From: Caldilineaceae bacterium
Lineage (GTDB): Bacteria > Chloroflexota > Anaerolineae > Caldilineales > Caldilineaceae
Length of the DNA stretch: 11,530 nt
Assembly: GCA_028819675.1 (NCBI GenBank)
Contig: JAPPKT010000234.1
Location: 1-11,530, forward strand
Reading direction: 5' to 3'
Shown here: piece by piece, positions 1 through 7,028 of the stretch
How the letters are laid out: each line of letters starts with the position of its first letter
Numbering within the stretch: the stretch's first letter is position 1
Made by a program: the position numbers and the translations under genes
The notes under the pieces: generated by a model
What the model was told of the DNA's origin: nothing
The model's input: only the letters and a program-made list of their open reading frames with translations
Database searches by the model: none

Positions 1-236
1 AGATGCTGGATGGGGTGACGGCGCAGCCGATTCCGGGTTATACGTGGGAGGAGGCGGTGCCGGTCAGTGGGGATCATTTGTACGCAAGGCCGCGCTGGCA
101 GGAGCGGGAGGACATTGGGGCGTTGGTGGGGCGGCCGGTACGGGTGGAGGTCTCGATGCTGGAGGCGGAGTTGTTTGCGATACGGATGAAGTGTGATGTG
201 TTTAATGCGTGTGAGGTGTTGGGGTCGTTGTGGTGA
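1..236 (+). CDS. C-terminal end of a propeller glycosidase-like protein (partial, third paralogue)
   Basis: The reading frame is open from the left edge to a TGA at 234-236, and the ATG at 3 is probably an internal methionine. The visible 77 residues align by eye with the ends of the two proteins encoded at 3953-5485 and 5517-6983. Shared elements include a Gly-rich turn with a following Glu/Asp pair, then the pattern L-x-G-R-x-V-R-hydrophobic (VGRPVRVEV here, AGRVVRLRF in the first downstream paralogue), then a Glu/Gln/Lys-Leu-Phe/Tyr-x-hydrophobic ending (AELFAIR here, KLYSLQF there). This would be the last part of the same C-terminal beta-sandwich. The protein runs about 17 residues past that point, which the other two do not. 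The N-terminal propeller, if present, lies outside the window. Function is unproven; the family link rests on pattern matching over a short stretch. Confidence 0.6.
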   Translation, partial: MLDGVTAQPIPGYTWEEAVPVSGDHLYARPRWQEREDIGALVGRPVRVEVSMLEAELFAIRMKCDVFNACEVLGSLW

Positions 237-343
237 GGGGGGGTTGCACGGGCTGGGTTTTTAGAGATGGGCATGCTAGCAGGACGCTGCGAGGCGGGTA
301 TTCTCGTGACCGGATAGTAATCAAGTCAGGTCAGCATTATGGG

Positions 344-350
344 AAGGAAA
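344..350 (+). promoter_or_regulatory. Ribosome-binding site favouring the ATG at 354
   Basis: AAGGAAA at 344-350 has its AAGGA core 5 bases before the ATG at 354. The ATG at 339 has only a weak AGG at 328-330, so the shorter protein is preferred. Both starts are in the same frame and differ by five residues. Confidence 0.5.
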
Positions 351-353
351 GCG

Positions 354-2075
354 ATGGATAACGAAGAGACAGGGAACGATGTGGCCCTCCTGCACGAGTC
401 TTGGAACGAGTTTGTCAGGCGCGTCAATGAGTTTGTCGACTCAGGCAAACTAGAAAGCGTTGAGATCGAATATAAGGTCAATCTAGGACGCGACTTCGCC
501 AAAGCACGAGAAGCAGTGATTTACGATGCCGAGGACTGGATTGATCGACTCAACGTCGGTCTTGAGGACCGCGACGGCCACCCCATTTACTGGGAACATA
601 GAGAGGCGTTCAAGAATTGGGCAAATAGATCCCCGGAGGACGCGAAAAACGCACTTAAGGTAATTTGGAGTCGGGATGATTTGGCCGTTGCGAAACGGAT
701 CCGTGACTTCAGCAAGCTACTTCCGGACCAAGTAATACATGGTTTGGGAACTCGCATGCGCGTTATATCCGCCCTATTGATGGGGATAGACGTTGAGCAA
801 TACCCACCGTTCGCAATCAATGCGTTTAGGAATGCCTACAAGCAGACTGGGTACGAAATACCTGGAAGCCGCGCGGACGAGGCCGATTTGTATGAACATG
901 CCCTTAAATTCCTCGATCAATTTCTCAAGGAAGCGCGGGCACAAGGGGCGCGCTTGCACGACCGACTTGAAATGCAGTCAGTGGTTTGGCATTGGCGAAG
1001 TCTGCCGGCTGAACTACCTGAACTCGGTTTGCCATTTCGTGATAGCACAGAAAGGGCAGTGCTACAAGAAACCACATCGGAACACTTGGAAACTGAATCT
1101 TGCGACTTACAGAAGCTAGCAGACGGATTGTTCCTAGATTACGAGTCCCTAGAGGAGATTGAAACACTACTCGAAGACAAACGCCAAGTCGTTTTCCAGG
1201 GGCCACCAGGTACGGGAAAGACTTACGTTGCGCAGGAGCTTGCCAAATGCCTTGCTGGGTCGGAAGACCGGGTCACGCTGGTACAATTTCACCCCTCTTA
1301 TGCTTACGAGGATTTCGTGCGTGGATTTCGCCCAGCGCTGCTGAATGGTCAGGCCGGTTTCACACTGCAGGACGGGCCCCTGCTGCATGCTGCCAGACAA
1401 GCAGAGAAGGAACCGGGTGAAAAGAACATTTTCATCATCGATGAGATCAACCGCGGGAATCTCGCCAAAGTGTTTGGTGAACTCTATTTCCTGCTAGAGT
1501 ACCGTGACAAGAAAATCCGCATGCAGTACCAGCAGGAGGGCGAGTCAGACTTCTCACTTCCCCCAAACCTATACATTATCGGCACGATGAACACGGCAGA
1601 CCGCTCGATCGCTCTCGTAGACTTGGCGCTACGTCGCCGATTCTATTTCATCGAGTTTCACCCGGACAAAGATCCGGTGAAGAGTGTACTTCGCAAGTGG
1701 CTTGGAGAAGAGTCCAAGTTAGTGTGGGTGGCTGATGTCGTTGATGAAGCCAACGAACTGTTGAAGGACGACAGGCACGCCGCAATCGGGCCGAGTTACT
1801 TCATGAAGAACAACCTCAGGGAAGAGGATGTCCCCCGCATCTGGAAACACAGTGTCCTCCCGTACATCGAGGAACGTCTATTTGGGGATGACAATCGTAT
1901 TGAAGAGTTCGAATTGAGAAAGTTGAAGGCCAAAGCCGAACAGACACGCAGACAGAGGCAGCAGACAAGACAGTCTGGAGATGACGCGAATGGCGACGCG
2001 GACAGCATGAACAATGAAGCAAATCAACCTTCAGGAGTATCAGGACAGCAAACAGACCCCTCTAACGATCAGTGA
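354..2075 (+). CDS. McrB-like AAA+ GTPase, motor subunit of a modification-dependent restriction system
   Basis: This is the NTP-driven translocation subunit that would pair with the McrC-type nuclease encoded next to it to cut modified foreign DNA. Residues count from the ATG at 354 (573 aa; the in-frame ATG at 339 would add five). The AAA+ domain spans roughly 260-530. Walker A GPPGTGKT lies at 283-290, Walker B IIDEINR ends at 361-367, the McrB signature MNTADRS is at 412-418, and the arginine-finger region ALRRRF is at 425-430. McrB proteins hydrolyse GTP and form hexamers (family knowledge). Residues 1-230 should read the DNA modification; they look helical and I do not recognise them as the DUF3578 or EVE type. 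The last 40 or so residues are Gln/Arg- then Asp/Asn/Ser-rich and probably disordered, and their DNA overlaps the start of mcrC. Composition is more AT-rich than in the right half, consistent with horizontal transfer. Confidence 0.9.
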   Translation: MDNEETGNDVALLHESWNEFVRRVNEFVDSGKLESVEIEYKVNLGRDFAKAREAVIYDAEDWIDRLNVGLEDRDGHPIYWEHREAFKNWANRSPEDAKNALKVIWSRDDLAVAKRIRDFSKLLPDQVIHGLGTRMRVISALLMGIDVEQYPPFAINAFRNAYKQTGYEIPGSRADEADLYEHALKFLDQFLKEARAQGARLHDRLEMQSVVWHWRSLPAELPELGLPFRDSTERAVLQETTSEHLETESCDLQKLADGLFLDYESLEEIETLLEDKRQVVFQGPPGTGKTYVAQELAKCLAGSEDRVTLVQFHPSYAYEDFVRGFRPALLNGQAGFTLQDGPLLHAARQAEKEPGEKNIFIIDEINRGNLAKVFGELYFLLEYRDKKIRMQYQQEGESDFSLPPNLYIIGTMNTADRSIALVDLALRRRFYFIEFHPDKDPVKSVLRKWLGEESKLVWVADVVDEANELLKDDRHAAIGPSYFMKNNLREEDVPRIWKHSVLPYIEERLFGDDNRIEEFELRKLKAKAEQTRRQRQQTRQSGDDANGDADSMNNEANQPSGVSGQQTDPSNDQ

Positions 2076-3204
2076 ACGGGATCTGATTAACGACACATTG
2101 CCGTCCGTCTCGATTGAACCAGTCAAGGGTAAAGGGTGCTCTTATATCTTAAGGCCCGGATCGACCGTTGGCGCGCTTGAAATTGATGATTTGTCGATCC
2201 TCATCGAGCCAAAGATCGGCATGCCGCAGCTACTTTCGATGGCCTGCTACGCCCTAGGCCTATACAAGCCCCAGGTGCAGAAACTTTTCGATTTCCAGAA
2301 GGCCCCGGCGATACCTGACGTACTGGCCTTGTCGCTTATCGAGGCCGCCCGCAGAGCCTTCGGGCGAGGACTCCTGCGCGGATACCTTTCTGAGGAAGAC
2401 GCATTGTACACCGTGCGTGGGCGAATCCGGTTCGACGAGCAGATACGGCGCAGGTACGGGATCCCCCTGCCTGTCGAACTGCGTTTTGATGAATTCACCG
2501 AGGATATCCTCACCAACCGGCTGGTGAAGGCGGCCGTGGCTCGGCTTCGCCATATGACGCTGCGCTCGTTAGAGGCACGCCGTGGCTTAGGTTGGGTCGC
2601 CGCGACGCTCGAAAACGTCTCTTTGCTGGAGTTCCGGAGGCGAATCGTGCCGGAGGTTCGCTTCGACCGGCTCAACGAACACTATCGGGATGTCGTGGGG
2701 CTGGCGCGACTCATTTTGCTGCATAGCGAGTTTGAGTCATTCCGTGGGGATGTGCGCGCATCCGGCTTCCTTATCGACATGGACAAACTGTTCCAAGAGT
2801 TTGTCACTCAGGCACTGCGCGAGGAGCTAGGCGTGTCTGCAGCCACGTTGCAGTCCGAAAAGAGTGTTCCCTTTGATCAAGATGGTTTGGTAAAGCTTGA
2901 GCCTGACCTGTCGTGGTGGGAAGGCGGAAAGTGCACATTTGTAGGCGACGCGAAATACAAGAGAATCGATGTCAAGTCCGTACCGAACGCCGACCTGTAC
3001 CAGATTTTGGCGTATGCAACTGCGCTCGATGTGCCTGGCGGCCTGCTCATTTATGCGAAGGGGGAAGCTGATACAGCAGAGTACAGAGTCAAGCACTCGG
3101 GCAAACTGTTGGAGGTCGTCGCCCTTGACCTGTCCTGCTCGCTCGAAAAAATTTTTGAGCGCGTCAAAGATATTGCACGCAAGATCGAGTGCATGAAGGA
3201 ATGA
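2014..3204 (+). CDS. McrC-like PD-(D/E)XK endonuclease subunit
   Basis: This is the nuclease partner of the upstream McrB-like GTPase. In characterised McrBC systems McrC binds the McrB hexamer, stimulates its GTPase and supplies the cutting site. The 396-residue protein has the expected two parts. The N-terminal adaptor region (about 1-270) contains the McrC-typical stretch with RGLLRGYLSEED and VRGRIRFDEQ, followed by FDEFTEDILTNRLVKAA. The C-terminal nuclease fold has LEPDLSWW with Asp298, and GDAKYK with Asp312 and Lys314, giving an intact D...DxK active site. The frame opens inside the last 62 bases of mcrB in another frame, and no good ribosome-binding site precedes the ATG, so translational coupling to mcrB is likely. 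Length fits the family. The gene ends 67 bases before the Uma2 gene. Confidence 0.92.
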   Translation: MKQINLQEYQDSKQTPLTISERDLINDTLPSVSIEPVKGKGCSYILRPGSTVGALEIDDLSILIEPKIGMPQLLSMACYALGLYKPQVQKLFDFQKAPAIPDVLALSLIEAARRAFGRGLLRGYLSEEDALYTVRGRIRFDEQIRRRYGIPLPVELRFDEFTEDILTNRLVKAAVARLRHMTLRSLEARRGLGWVAATLENVSLLEFRRRIVPEVRFDRLNEHYRDVVGLARLILLHSEFESFRGDVRASGFLIDMDKLFQEFVTQALREELGVSAATLQSEKSVPFDQDGLVKLEPDLSWWEGGKCTFVGDAKYKRIDVKSVPNADLYQILAYATALDVPGGLLIYAKGEADTAEYRVKHSGKLLEVVALDLSCSLEKIFERVKDIARKIECMKE

Positions 3205-3218
3205 AGCTCGCCAGCTTC
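3203..3218 (+). terminator. Short hairpin at the end of mcrC, possible weak terminator or operator
   Basis: GAAGCT (3203-3208) and AGCTTC (3213-3218) form a perfect 6-bp stem with a CGCC loop, starting inside the mcrC stop codon. No T-run follows, so it is not a classical Rho-independent terminator. It sits 15 bases before the TATAAT box of the next gene and could equally be an operator. Confidence 0.3.
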
Positions 3219-3232
3219 CTCGTGATCTGTAG

Positions 3233-3238
3233 TATAAT
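3233..3238 (+). promoter_or_regulatory. TATAAT -10 box upstream of the Uma2 gene
   Basis: A perfect TATAAT lies 33 bases before the ATG at 3272. No convincing -35 hexamer is visible 16-18 bases further upstream. The box suggests that the Uma2 gene can be transcribed separately from mcrBC. Confidence 0.5.
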
Positions 3239-3271
3239 GCCCTCACCTCATCACCTGACGGGGGTACTGTT

Positions 3272-3829
3272 ATGACACGCACAGAAGAGAAGCTGCTGAC
3301 CGCCAACGACCTGCTCCGTCTTTACAGCGAAGGGGTGCGAGGTGAACTGATTAGAGGGGCGCTTTGCGAAACGATGCCGACAGGATTAACCTACGGCGAG
3401 ATTGTGATGAATCTAGGCGGTGCGTTGAGGAATTTCATCAGGCCTCGGCGTTTGGGCCGGCTGGTCGGTTCGGATTCCGGTATGATGCTGGAACGTGATC
3501 CGGACACGGTGCGGGAGCCTGATATCGTCTTTATCTCCGCACAGAAGCTGCCTCTGAATGTCAGACTTTCCGGCTACTATGAGGGGGCGCCCGATTTGGT
3601 GGCCGAAATCGTCTCCCCCAGCGATGGTCCACGGGAGGTCTACCACAAAGCCCTCATGTGGATCAGTTTTGGCGTGTCGCTCGTGTGGGTTGTGAACCCG
3701 GAGAAGCGCGCAATCGAAGTCCACCGCCCCAATCAACCCCTCCTGAGCCTGACCGAGAATGACATCCTCGATGGCGGCGAGGTCCTGCCCGGTTTCAACT
3801 ACCCCGTGCGCGACGTATTTGATCTCTAA
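3272..3829 (+). CDS. Uma2-family (DUF820) PD-(D/E)XK nuclease-fold protein
   Basis: This 185-residue protein has the normal length and motif order of the Uma2/DUF820 family, a restriction-endonuclease-like fold often present in many copies per genome in cyanobacteria, Chloroflexi and candidate phyla. Visible elements are an N-terminal LTANDLLRLY start with GELIRGALCE, the REPDIVFIS strand with Asp84, LVAEIVSPSD with Glu112, then Lys126 on the following helix, and a closing LVWVVNPEKRAIEVHRP strand pair. The usual DxK lysine position after Glu112 is valine, so Lys126 is the likely replacement, as I recall for this family. The biological role of Uma2 proteins is not settled; nuclease activity is inferred from the fold. 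A GGGG stretch about 7-10 bases before the ATG may serve as the ribosome-binding site. It follows mcrBC on the same strand but has its own -10 box. Confidence 0.9.
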   Translation: MTRTEEKLLTANDLLRLYSEGVRGELIRGALCETMPTGLTYGEIVMNLGGALRNFIRPRRLGRLVGSDSGMMLERDPDTVREPDIVFISAQKLPLNVRLSGYYEGAPDLVAEIVSPSDGPREVYHKALMWISFGVSLVWVVNPEKRAIEVHRPNQPLLSLTENDILDGGEVLPGFNYPVRDVFDL

Positions 3830-3952
3830 TGTGAATTCAGACTGAGATCAAGGGTTTACGCATATCGTGAGAGCGAGCGAGACACTCGCACGCGCGATCC
3901 CAAGGTAAAGCCCGCGCGCAAAGTCCTAGTTTCAAGTGAGAATCGCATCAGC
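3830..3952. other. Intergenic region before the propeller gene cluster
   Basis: These 123 bases hold a small inverted repeat, GCGAG (3877-3881) and CTCGC (3885-3889) with a 3-base loop, in a GAGCGAGCGAGA-rich stretch. They also hold the 12-mer GAATTCAGACTG (3833-3844), which recurs at 8221-8232. I see no convincing -35/-10 pair, although transcription of the next gene should start here. The ribosome-binding site of that gene is weak (only GTGAG about 12 bases before the ATG). Confidence 0.35.
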
Positions 3953-5485
3953 ATGAGCCAGACAGACTCGATACGCGACATCGGGGGCTACAAGGAACTC
4001 TTCATCGACGAAACGGCGATCGCCGCGATGAAGAACGTCCAGTTGACTATGAACACCCCCTACCAGGACCACGAGCCGGTGTTTTTGCCGGAGGCTCCTT
4101 GGGAGTACCGTATTCATCCTTATGCGACGGTGATGCGGGAGGGGGATGTTTTTCGGCTGTGGTATCTGGCGTACGAGTGGGACGCGCCGGCGGGGGTGGA
4201 GTTGCCGGTGACGGGGACGGCGGAGGATTCGAGGCGCTTTTGGGCGCATACGCGGGGCAGGCTTTGCTACGCTGAGTCGACGGACGGTGTGCACTGGGAA
4301 AGGCCCAATCTGGGATTGGTGGAGTATCGCGGCAGTGGGGACAATAATATTCTGGGGCCGGCTGTGCACGACCGGGTGCAGCAGGCTGGCTGGAACGGGG
4401 GTACGGTATTCAAGGATCCGGGTGCGGCGCCGGAGCGGCGGTACAAGCTCTGGAGCCAGATCGTTGTGGCGGAGGAGGGTAAGTCGGGGCTGACAGGTTT
4501 CTGTTCTCCCGACGGTTTGCGCTGGACGGCGTGCGGGAACAATCCAGTTCCGGGGCATTGCGACTGCCTGAACGTGGTCTTTTGGGATGAACGGATCCGA
4601 CAATATGTGGGGTATTCCCGTCTGTGGACGGCGGATAGTTACGGGGACCGCTACCGGGCGGTGCGGCGGCTGGTGTCGCCGGACTTTGAGCAGTGGGAGG
4701 ATATGGGGCTCGTGCTGGGAGCGGACGAGGTCGATTTGTCGCTGCCGGTGAAGCGTCAGCGTCAGAGCCGGCAGATCATGGACTTTCACGGGAATTGCGT
4801 TTTCAAGTATCTTGGAACAGCGGACGCTTACCTTGCGCTGCCGGAGGTCTGGTGGCACTGGTCTACGAATCCGTTTCCAGAAGTCGGCAGAGACCAGGAG
4901 AAGATGGGCGGTTTCCCGGACACGGTTGACGTGCAACTCGCTACGAGCCGCGATGGGATCAAGTGGCAGCGGGCGGGGGGACGCAACCCGTTTCTGCGGC
5001 TGGGGCCGGCGGATGCGGGCGATTCGAAGATGATTTACGCGTTCACTCAGCCGGTGCAGGTCGGCGATGAACTGTGGATCTACTATGGCGGCTTCCGGTA
5101 TGGAATCAGTGAGGGCGTTGCGCTCAAGAGGGGCGCTTACTTTCGCGCACGGCTGCGATTGGACGGCTTTGTCTCGGTTGATGCACCGTACGAGGGCGGC
5201 GAGCTGGTGACCGTGCCGCTGCGTTTTCAGGGGGACCGGCTGGCACTCAACGCGGACACGAGCGCGGGTGGCGCGATCCGGGTTCAGATCGAGGACGATG
5301 GCGGAACACCAGTTGGAGGCTATAGCATGGGCGAAGCCGACGAGGTGAACGGCAATTCTGTTCGCCATTTTGCGACCTGGGGAGGCCGTGGGCATGTGGG
5401 CGAACTGGCGGGGCGCGTGGTGCGCTTGCGGTTCCAGATGAACGGTTGTAAGTTGTACTCCTTGCAGTTTGTCGACAACAGCTAA
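3953..5485 (+). CDS. Propeller-fold glycosidase-like protein (GH32/GH43-like), paralogue A
   Basis: This is a 510-residue cytoplasmic-looking protein with no signal peptide or membrane segment. It belongs to the family annotated as GH32-like or hypothetical in Planctomycetes and Poribacteria-type genomes, which opens with an L-F-[IV]-D-[DE] motif (LFIDETAIAAMKNV near residue 16) followed by a PWE motif. At least four blade motifs of the form S-x-D-[GF]-x-x-W are visible: residues 106-115, 184-191, 241-248 and 331-338. This fits a five-bladed beta-propeller of the GH43/GH32 type. A C-terminal beta-sandwich follows from about 400, beginning RLRLDGFVSVD and ending KLYSLQF. I cannot assign catalytic acids, so binding rather than hydrolysis is possible. 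The protein is a clear paralogue of its downstream neighbour, 31 bases away, and shares its C-terminal module with the partial gene at 1-236. The substrate is unknown, probably a carbohydrate. Confidence 0.7.
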   Translation: MSQTDSIRDIGGYKELFIDETAIAAMKNVQLTMNTPYQDHEPVFLPEAPWEYRIHPYATVMREGDVFRLWYLAYEWDAPAGVELPVTGTAEDSRRFWAHTRGRLCYAESTDGVHWERPNLGLVEYRGSGDNNILGPAVHDRVQQAGWNGGTVFKDPGAAPERRYKLWSQIVVAEEGKSGLTGFCSPDGLRWTACGNNPVPGHCDCLNVVFWDERIRQYVGYSRLWTADSYGDRYRAVRRLVSPDFEQWEDMGLVLGADEVDLSLPVKRQRQSRQIMDFHGNCVFKYLGTADAYLALPEVWWHWSTNPFPEVGRDQEKMGGFPDTVDVQLATSRDGIKWQRAGGRNPFLRLGPADAGDSKMIYAFTQPVQVGDELWIYYGGFRYGISEGVALKRGAYFRARLRLDGFVSVDAPYEGGELVTVPLRFQGDRLALNADTSAGGAIRVQIEDDGGTPVGGYSMGEADEVNGNSVRHFATWGGRGHVGELAGRVVRLRFQMNGCKLYSLQFVDNS

Positions 5486-5503
5486 CCGGCGTCTGCGACG
5501 GCC

Positions 5504-5508
5504 AGGAG
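5504..5508 (+). promoter_or_regulatory. Ribosome-binding site fixing the start at 5517
   Basis: AGGAG ends 8 bases before the ATG at 5517, a near-ideal arrangement. The longer in-frame opening at 5469 uses TTG, overlaps the previous gene and has no such site, so it is rejected. Confidence 0.75.
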
Positions 5509-5516
5509 ATTGGTTG

Positions 5517-6983
5517 ATGGGCTCCCAGAACACAGACCAGAATGAAGCGTTTTCGATCGGCGCGGAGACACAGCTTTTCGTCGATGATGCTATCGTCAGT
5601 TCCAAACGCGGCGTGGTGCGCACGCTCCATCCGGGGAAGAAGCTGGAGCAGCCCGTGCTATTGCCCGACCGCCCGTGGGAGGGGGGCCGGGTCTACATCT
5701 ACGGCACGGTGCATTTCGACGCCGACGCGCAGCAGTTTCGCATGTGGTATCTGACGCGGATTGGACGCGGGCACCAGCATCGCGCGCCCGGCCTGCGTGA
5801 ACGGCAGGGGGATATGATCCTCTACGCCACTTCGGCTGACGGCATCAACTGGGAGAAGCCGCAGCTGGGCCTGCATGAGTTTGACGGCTCGCGTGCGAAC
5901 AATATCCTCCTGTTCGATAAACACAGCCCCACCGTGATCGTTGACGAGGCGGCCGACCCATCCGAGCGCTACAAGATAGCTGCGTGGGACTGGAGCCGCG
6001 ATCAGTTTGGCTACTGGGTTGCCCACTCGGCCGACGGCCTGGTCTGGAATGAGTATGACGTCAATCCGATACTGATGAACTCGACCGAGACGTTGGAGGC
6101 GATCACGGTAGCGCACGACCGGTGTTCGGGCGAGTATTTCGCCTTTCACCGGCGCTGGGGAGACATAGGCGGATTTGACCGCCGCCTGATCGCGGTATGC
6201 ACGAGCAGGAACTTCCTGGACTGGTCCGAACCGGAACTGATCATCGTCAGTGATGAGCAGGACGATGCCTGGACCCAGGATCCCGAACAGCGAGGGGAGT
6301 TCTACGGCATGTCGGGCTTTGTCTATGGTGGACAGTTTCTCGGTTTCCTGCCTGTTTTCAACGTTTACCGCGACATGCGGGGGCAGGAGGTCGGGGCCGA
6401 GCAAAGCCCGTGGGATGGGCCGATCGAGGCGCAGTTGGTGCATAGCCGCGACGGGCGCAGCTGGGAGCGTTTCGCTGACCGTTCGCCGATCATTCCGCGC
6501 GGGGGGCGGGGCAGTTTCGACGCAGGATGCATTCTCTGTTCAGCCGACCGGCCGATCGTCCATGGGGACGAAATCTGGCATTACTATACTGCCATCAACA
6601 CCATGCACGGCGGCCCAATGCCGCCGAAGACCGCGACCATCGCGCGGGCATCCTGGCGGCTGGACGGCTTTGTTTCCCTTGATGCGGGTCATTTTGGTGG
6701 GACGGTCGAAACGGTTCCGCTCAAACTGCCGTTGGGCCAACTCGTGGTCAACGCAGATGCCTCGCAAGGCAGCCTGTCAGTTGAGATACTCACCGCGGCC
6801 GGCGAGACTCTGGCAGGGTTCTCAAGCCTGGACTGCGCGGCAATCGGCTCGGACAGTGTGCGTCATGTCGTTCGCTGGCAGGATCACGAGCGGCTGCCGA
6901 CGGACCAGCCTTTGCGTTTGCGTTTTCATCTAGATACTGCCCAACTATACAGTTTCCGTGTCAAGACGGCGGAGAACGAGTAG
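5517..6983 (+). CDS. Propeller-fold glycosidase-like protein (GH32/GH43-like), paralogue B
   Basis: This 488-residue protein has the same architecture as paralogue A: an LFVDDAIVSSKRGV opening near residue 21, then PWEGG, then propeller blades marked by S-x-D-G-x-x-W motifs at about 103-112, 169-177, 229-236 (degenerate, SRNFLDW) and 309-316. The first blade motif is followed by a matching L-G-L-x-E-[FY]-x-G-S tract ending in NNI, present in both paralogues. The C-terminal sandwich starts at RLDGFVSLD (383-385 is DGF) and ends in QLYSFRV. The two share clear but far from complete identity, so the duplication is old. No signal peptide is visible. The gene lies 31 bases after paralogue A and 45 bases before the luciferase-like gene, so the three are probably one operon. 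The role is likely sugar binding or glycoside cleavage; substrate and catalytic residues are not identifiable by eye. Confidence 0.7.
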   Translation: MGSQNTDQNEAFSIGAETQLFVDDAIVSSKRGVVRTLHPGKKLEQPVLLPDRPWEGGRVYIYGTVHFDADAQQFRMWYLTRIGRGHQHRAPGLRERQGDMILYATSADGINWEKPQLGLHEFDGSRANNILLFDKHSPTVIVDEAADPSERYKIAAWDWSRDQFGYWVAHSADGLVWNEYDVNPILMNSTETLEAITVAHDRCSGEYFAFHRRWGDIGGFDRRLIAVCTSRNFLDWSEPELIIVSDEQDDAWTQDPEQRGEFYGMSGFVYGGQFLGFLPVFNVYRDMRGQEVGAEQSPWDGPIEAQLVHSRDGRSWERFADRSPIIPRGGRGSFDAGCILCSADRPIVHGDEIWHYYTAINTMHGGPMPPKTATIARASWRLDGFVSLDAGHFGGTVETVPLKLPLGQLVVNADASQGSLSVEILTAAGETLAGFSSLDCAAIGSDSVRHVVRWQDHERLPTDQPLRLRFHLDTAQLYSFRVKTAENE

Positions 6984-7012
6984 GGAATCGCCTGACTGCC
7001 ACCAGCCAATTG

Positions 7013-7018
7013 AAAGGA
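7013..7018 (+). promoter_or_regulatory. Ribosome-binding site fixing the start at 7029
   Basis: AAAGGA ends 10 bases before the ATG at 7029. The alternative in-frame TTG at 7020 lies almost on top of this site and is too close to use it. Confidence 0.6.
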
Positions 7019-7028
7019 ATTGCGGGTA

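Noticed and set aside
237..270. Possible terminator after the partial gene, at a TTTTT run near 257-261
   Set aside because: The preceding sequence is G-rich without a complementary C-rich arm, so no stem can form.
3272..3829. Uma2 protein as a third subunit of the restriction system
   Set aside because: Uma2 genes occur in many copies in such genomes in unrelated contexts, and this one has its own -10 box. Adjacency alone does not support a complex.
5469..5516. N-terminal extension of propeller paralogue B from a TTG at 5469
   Set aside because: It overlaps the end of paralogue A and encodes no conserved residues. AGGAG at 5504-5508 points to the ATG at 5517.
3932..5623. 563-codon open frame on the minus strand
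   Set aside because: It lies entirely opposite the propeller gene and the start of the next. Its translation is rich in Arg, Pro and His with no recognisable domain, a typical antisense shadow of GC-rich coding DNA.
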